From Rhea pennata (lineage: Eukaryota > Chordata > Aves > Rheiformes > Rheidae): 64,000 bases of DNA. Both the position numbers and the translations under genes were made by a program. Positions 58,487-64,000 of this stretch are shown piece after piece (within the stretch, counting starts at the first letter, position 1; every line of letters begins with the position of its first letter). Below the pieces are notes generated by a model. The model saw only the letters and a list, made by a program, of their open reading frames with translations, did not search any database and was not told the origin of the DNA. The stretch spans positions 204,445,876 to 204,509,875 of the forward strand of contig NC_084663.1 of NCBI RefSeq assembly GCF_028389875.1, given 5' to 3'.

Positions 58487-58662
58487 CTGCATATGCTTGG
58501 GCAGTATTCATTTGTTCAGTAGTAGTTTTTATGAAGCTGAAAACACTAGAAAGACTCACTAAGAGGGAATATTGGCTGGGATATATGATGAATTTACTTC
58601 CTGAGTGTATTGGCTTGGGAATTTTACCCTTTTGCTTGAGATGCAGTAAAAAAAGCATCTGA
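58487..58662 (+). other. Possible cryptic terminal exon with poly(A) signal
   Basis: A strong acceptor (about 35 bp of nearly pure T/C ending in CCTGCAG at 58,486) is followed by an open frame of 58 codons to a TGA at 58,660-58,662. An AATAAA lies 13 bp after the stop (58,675-58,680). The frame contains a hydrophobic stretch (AWAVFICSVVVF) that could span a membrane, then basic residues and Cys pairs. It needs one base from the preceding exon, whereas exon 1 ends in phase 0, so a direct join is out of frame. It may be an alternative last exon, a transposon-derived piece or chance. Confidence 0.2.
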
Positions 58663-60408
58663 TACCTTCTAAAGAATAAAATATTTCATATGTAGCAAAT
58701 ATAATACTGTTCTATCAGGACTTAAATATTCTGCTTAAATATCACAGTTAGATGGTTTTCATGAGTTGACTGAATGCAGAAAGCAGTATGCATTGCCTTC
58801 TGCATTTTAGGAGAACAGCTAGAAGAAGCAAGATCTGTAACTGGACAACGACTATGGTGACACATTTTGTTGTGAAATATTTGGTGAAAAGTAGTTGGAA
58901 GCGACTGGGAAGCAAGGCAATGTGGTCTGACATCTTGTAGCTACTGTTCAAGCAGATTTCCTGTCTTTTCACGTTAGAAAGATGCTCAGCCTTTACCTTA
59001 TTCTGTTAAATTCTGTGGTGGATTTCCACTCTTTACTAGATAAGATTTTTCTGTATTTGATAGTTAGCAGGCATTATGCAGTATTCGACAATAGTCATGA
59101 ATATCCAATTAGATGCTTTGTGTAGCCACACCACCAGTGCAGCCTTGTTACTTCTGATGGCCTATTATGCAAGTAGTTGAAACTAGGAAGGAGACAATTT
59201 TTGTGAGGTGGTACAGAGGTCAGAGCCCAGCTTCCTTCCCTGCAACTGCATGGAGATTGAGATGCTAATCAGAGGAGAAGACTGTACTTTTTTTTTTCCA
59301 TTAAATTGCAAAGATACAACTTTGCTTGCTCTGAGCAGATCTCTATGATACAGTAGTATCTAAACTGTCTTGCTTCATCATGTCAACCGAAAATTCAGTC
59401 AAAACCGACTGAATGAACATTTGCGTAGTTTCTCAAGCAGGTTGTGCAGATGAGGTCCATGAGCCCACCAGACTTAGTGCTGTCAGCCAAGAACTTATTT
59501 AAAGCTGACTAAATATTTCTGGAAGAACTGCAGCTGTGCTAGTGACTGCAGTGTAGGCTAAACCTTAAGAGTCTTATCTTTGGTAAGATCTAAATCTTAA
59601 TGATTTAAAGTCCACTGCGCCTAAATTGTGTCTCACTGTGCTCCCTGTTGTAGTGAATGTGATGGCAGTGCCAAAGAGGGAAGGTGAGAGAATGCAGCCT
59701 TGATGCCAATCTCTGTTTAAACACTCTGTCTGCTTTTATAGTAACTTACAGCTAAATGCACCTTGCTTTAAATCCTTGATGATGATTTCTGCTGGAATAG
59801 TGTAATGCTTGAAGATGGTCCCATGTGAATTGCAATGAAGTGTGTTAAAGATTTTCTTTAAAATACATTGTTGGAGTATTTTGCTGTTTACTGCTCATAT
59901 ATTAATCTTACATTTTGAACATTTAGCATATGTGAAATAGATTAAAAAAAAAAAAAACCTTCAGCACCTTTCTTCAGTGTTAGGATGCCATTATGTATTT
60001 ATAATATGGGTGATACTATTCAAATTCGCTTGCTTACAAGGCATGTATTTCCAAATAATACTTCTATTAAAAATGCAGTTGAGCATTCTTAGGAAGCACT
60101 TCTGCCAGAGATGTGTGATGGATTTGCACAACCCTAGGGGTTTGTCTTTTTTATACATCTACCAGTTACGCCTCTCTGATTGGCAGTGTGCCCATTAAAT
60201 ATGTATATGTTTATGAACGGAAGTATTTAACTGTTCAATCACTGCATGATAAAGAGACTTATTATCAGTGGTTAATTTAGGTATTAATTCAGGCCTGTCA
60301 GAGCAGCTTCTGTTTAATCTGCACATTCTATCAGATGTTTGCTTTACCTGCTGGCACTGGTGCGCTGCATTGGTTGGATAAGGAAACCCGTACGTTCTCT
60401 CTTTGCAG
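58663..60408. other. Intron 1, nothing recognised
   Basis: AT-rich. A short inverted repeat (ATTCAGTC, six-base loop, GACTGAAT) lies at 59,393-59,414. The A-run at about 59,944-59,957 is unremarkable. Confidence 0.4.
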
Positions 60409-60497
60409 GATGGCCGAGACCGTGTGTGTGACCACCGCGCTGTCCTTGCCCCCGCTGAACGTGCAGCCTCCAAAACATGCAGGACCCGGCTGGCAGA
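60409..60497 (+). CDS. Candidate exon 2 of the gene starting at 43,314
   Basis: I do not recognise the protein. An acceptor with a pyrimidine tract (CGTTCTCTCTTTGCAG, ending 60,408) opens a frame in phase with exon 1 (phase 0) that begins DGRDRVCDHRAVLAP and continues with two further Cys/Lys/Arg-rich pieces. A donor-like AGA|GTGAGA lies at 60,497/60,498; without splicing there the frame ends at TGA 60,499-60,501. The segment is unusually CpG-rich for this AT-rich intron. Joined to exon 1 it would give CxxC followed by CxH, a possible zinc-binding pattern. Against it: the donor is weak, the family is unknown to me, and another frame in a good Kozak context (MAETVCV..., start 60,410) is also open. 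The first exon after a 17-kb intron is plausible for this gene, but unproven. Confidence 0.3.
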
Positions 60498-60620
60498 GTG
60501 AGAGCAGGCTTGGTTAGACGGGCTGTGCGCAGGCGGCGCGAGGCAGCCCTGTGCACGGCAGGCAGGTTGAAGGGTATGCCTGGCTGCTGCAGAGCCTGTG
60601 CTTTAGCAGCACTGGTGTCC
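60498..60620. other. CpG-rich pocket after candidate exon 2
   Basis: The CpG enrichment continues to about 60,565 (for example GCGCAGGCGGCGCGAGG) and then ends. This may be part of a small internal CpG islet or alternative promoter rather than an exon. Confidence 0.3.
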
Positions 60621-63600
60621 TGGCTGATGAGGCAGATGAACTCGATGCAGTTCTGCCAAGTTAGTGACTTAAAGCTACGTTTCCAAACTAGATAGCATTG
60701 GTCTGTCTCAGTATGTCAGACTCGGGCTAAATCTGAAGGTGAAAACAGGGCAATGTACAGACAGAACAAGTCTCCACTTAAATCACTGAAGTTTTTCTCT
60801 GTAACTTTTGCCCTTGGTAGCTGATGCTGTTGAAACACAGAAAATGCTCTTCTGCTGCGATCTTAAGATTTTAAGCCATCTTCACAATCGCTAGGTTATC
60901 TTCTGTCCAGAAGGCATTTTTTGGGCAGCCTGTAAACCTACAGTGCTGACCATTTGCTTTCTGGTGGTGATACGCCTCTTGCCTAGCTTCAGGTTGTTGC
61001 ACCTGATCTGATTACCCCTTGCTGGAGGAAGTCTGGAGTCTCTGGAGGAAGAACAGGCCTTTCTGCAGCACAATTGTTCTTGTCCTGAATCAGACATTAG
61101 CTTTATTTTTTATAAGTTGTCCACAGCGTCTAGCTGACTAACTTTGATTTGGATATATGCCTTGTAGATGTCTGTATCTGGTCAGTTGAATTACACCCTT
61201 GGTATCTGATAATGACTGAAGCATGGATAAAAACTAATATTTTGAGATTTGGTTTAAATTAAATGGAAGTGAATCTCTAGCAACAAGTAAATAGAAGTGG
61301 CTGCGGTTGTGTGTATCTCATCCTTTCCGTATGTTAATAATCGCTGTTTTGGCATGATTGTTAGCACCTTTCAGTTGAGCAAATCTTAATGCAAAGATTT
61401 TTTTCTACCCATCTGCTCAGGAGCCTGAGCCTTAATTTCTCAGTTAGATGTGTTCTCTAGTTCAGTTACATGAATATAAAGTTGTAGCCGTGTCTTTTAC
61501 TTGACATGCTCATGTCTATTCTGACAACAACAACAACAACAAAAAGCAGAATACAGTTTGGCTTCTTAAATAAGGAGGTAAAAAAAATGGGTTTTGCAGT
61601 AAACCCATTACTCTGATGTTTGCCTTGCACTCTTTGCCTGTCTACTTCCAGATTTAGTTGAACGTTGGCTTTGGTTAATAGCTGTAAATAACTTGGAAAT
61701 TACCTCCAGGACAAAGTGAGTGATACAACCCAAATATGACTGAAAGTGGATGTAGACATAGGTTTTATGTAAAAATAAGACAGACTTTTCTGCCAGTAAG
61801 TGCATGTTCACTTCTGAGCTTTTCTCCTTTAGGTTGAATGTATCAGATGTCTTTCAAAGACTGAGAAACTCCTGTGGAATTACGCTGCCCAGCCATCCAT
61901 CACAGGCTGGGTAGAATTTGCCACCCTTTGCTTTGTAGTTAGTGTGGACTGTGCTTTTAGTAGCAGATAGAGGGATGGGAAGGTGGGATAGGCTTCCTTT
62001 TGTTGTGTGAAATCCCAAAGCCCTGTAACCTGTTACCAAAACAACCTTTCCACACTGATGGTGCTTCACTGGCCTGCTTCCCAGCTCCTTGCACCACTTC
62101 ATCAGATGTCAAGCACAAAGATACCAATTTCTTAATGTTAAAAGCAGCTATTTTAACTCTTTTGAAATGCTGTAACATAAAAACAGTCCTACAGTTTGAC
62201 TTCCTCTGGTAATTTTCTTCTTATCGCTTAATTTGCATTTTTGGAGTCTATTAAGAGGAAAAAAACATTGCAAAATCACATGAAATAGCATTAACAAGTG
62301 ACTATATGCCGGGGCTGCTACTTCGTGAACTCTAACATTTTGACATTGTTTGCTCTGAACACGTCTTTTATTGCTTCTGGAAATATGTCCTAGGTTTGTT
62401 TATAGGAATGGGTTAGTCTCCGAGGAGTTCATACACTGTTAAAAATAAAATGTTGTGCCTCACTCGAATAATTCTTTTTTTTTATTTTGAATGTGTTTTG
62501 AAATATAGGACACTGATGTTTACGTTTTTAATGTGTATTCAAATTTTTTGAAGTTTCAGCACAAACCTTAATTTGAGGTGAATTGCAGATGTGTATTGTA
62601 AAGCTATAAATCTCCCTAAATCTCCCTTTTCTCATAAAATGCCATACATACTTTTCTTAAAACTGATACCTCAACAAATATTTCCTAATAAATTTCAAAA
62701 TTTCACAGTTTTGTATCTAATTTTTTGTTCTTGTCCATTAGTACCTCTTAGTAATATTCAATTATGAAGACAAGTGAATTAGTTTTTTTTTTCCTCTTAA
62801 TGAGTTGGACTGTTTGTAGCTTTAAATTTTATAAAAAATCTCAATAGGCTTATGAAAAATATTCATTTCCACTTAAAATGAATGCATCATAAACTTCAGC
62901 CACATTCCTAAACTGTTCTTCATTTGGTAAAGTTGGACAGATTATTTAAAATGCATCCTGACATATGTAGAAATCAAATATATTCCTCTGTTATGCTAAG
63001 AAAGGATTTGAGTAACAATAGAAGTCATGACACAGTCAGTGTTCAGATAACAAAAAAAAAATCATTTTGTCTTGCTTTCTGCTTTCTTCCATGAGGGTAA
63101 AAGAAGGAGGCAGTCTAGTATAATTCCAAAGTCACGTTAGGTATTACTGAAAACCAGAGCATTTGACTGTGATCAGAATAAGTGGAAATGTATGCTGTCC
63201 TCAGGATCCAAGAACAGACACTGGAAAGGTATATAATAAGCAATAACGAGAGTAGTAGAAACCATTTTTGAGGCATATTTTAACCAGAAGCAGCAGACAG
63301 TCCTGCTGGTGCCATATGAACTAAAAGGAAAAGCGTTTGTGTGTATTGAACTTGAAACCAAAAGTAAGGATCTAGAGCAATGAGCTCATGAGATGGAATT
63401 GGCACATTTGGTCTTTGAAGACCTCTAAGAGCTGCCCAACATGGGCTATAAGTACCTTTTGAGATGCACAAGGTTATCCAGACATCCAGGGGAGCAGCAG
63501 ATGCTCTGCAGAGCTATGGGAAGCCCCTTCCCTCTTGAAGCGGTGGCTGGGGGCCCAGCAAGGTGCTCTAGGGTGTCTCCAAGGGCCCTAGATCCATATG

Positions 63601-64000
63601 TTTGTGCTGCTGAGCCTTGTGCTCACTCCCTGCTTTAAAAGAGGTTAGGCAGCTAGCTGAAATGTAGACATCAACATTTAGGTGTCTTAATCTAGATTGA
63701 GTCCATCCATTATTTCCTAAGATACTAATGTGCATTACAGATCACTGAATTTAAATAACCAGGATCCTTAGAAATGCTAAATGGTGAAAAAATTACTAGT
63801 AGACTGTAATGTAAGAAAAAGTGAAAAGGCCCCTTCGTCAAGAAAGAGGGGAACAATGAAGTTCGTGGGACCATAATGTTCTTGCAAGAGTACATTACAG
63901 GCTTCTCAGAGTAGTTAGTAATAAGAATTTGAACATGGAAATCTTCTAGAAGAATATTATTTTTCAAAATTTGAGCTGGCTGAACTTATTCGAGCCCTGA
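60621..64000. other. Intron or downstream non-coding DNA
   Basis: AT-rich, with a (CAA)n run at about 61,525-61,541. I see no convincing exon up to the right edge. The gene begun at 43,314 presumably continues beyond it. Confidence 0.4.

Noticed and set aside
59393..59414. 8-bp inverted repeat with a 6-base loop
   Set aside because: Too short to be significant in 64 kb; no RNA gene features surround it.
1..64000. tRNA, rRNA, CRISPR arrays, bacterial operons, endogenous virus or complete LTR elements
   Set aside because: I looked for A/B-box tRNA patterns, regularly spaced direct repeats with unique spacers, ribosome-binding sites and LTR pairs and found none I could support by eye.

Overview
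The window reads as nuclear DNA from a bird. Two CR1 LINE 3' ends of the avian type end in the octamer-like ATTCTATG tail, repeats are otherwise sparse, and most of the sequence is AT-rich and non-coding with two sharp CpG islands. A much older CR1 copy and several MIR-like fragments fit an amniote background. There is no prokaryotic gene organisation, so most short open frames are chance.

Layout. 1-28.2 kb is intergenic or intronic DNA with no exon I can defend. It holds a 24-bp perfect palindrome, a GC-rich islet near 3.0-3.5 kb, an ancient CR1 (4.4-4.9 kb), a younger truncated CR1 (8.06-8.27 kb) and MIR-like fragments. A 103-bp all-purine tract at 28,225-28,327 abuts the first CpG island (28,328-28,680), which carries an inverted CCAAT box and a full cAMP-response element. 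It looks like a promoter, but I see no coding exon belonging to it. 28.7-42.2 kb is again non-coding, with decayed repeats.

The second and stronger CpG island (about 42,300-43,500) has several inverted CCAAT boxes and a first coding exon on the + strand: ATG at 43,314, splice donor after 43,412. The encoded 33-residue N-terminus ends in a CxxC knuckle. I do not recognise the protein. The first intron opens with a G-rich 46-bp minisatellite and continues for at least 17 kb. It holds a second CR1 (52.28-52.85 kb), long simple repeats, a possible cryptic terminal exon (58.49 kb) and a small CpG-rich pocket at 60.4 kb. That pocket has a splice acceptor and an open frame in phase with exon 1 and is the best candidate for exon 2. 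The rest of the gene would lie beyond the right edge.

The most interesting open questions are the identity of this gene, what the CRE island at 28.4 kb drives, and several decayed repeats, one family of which occurs three times. I found no previously undescribed system that I could demonstrate from sequence alone.
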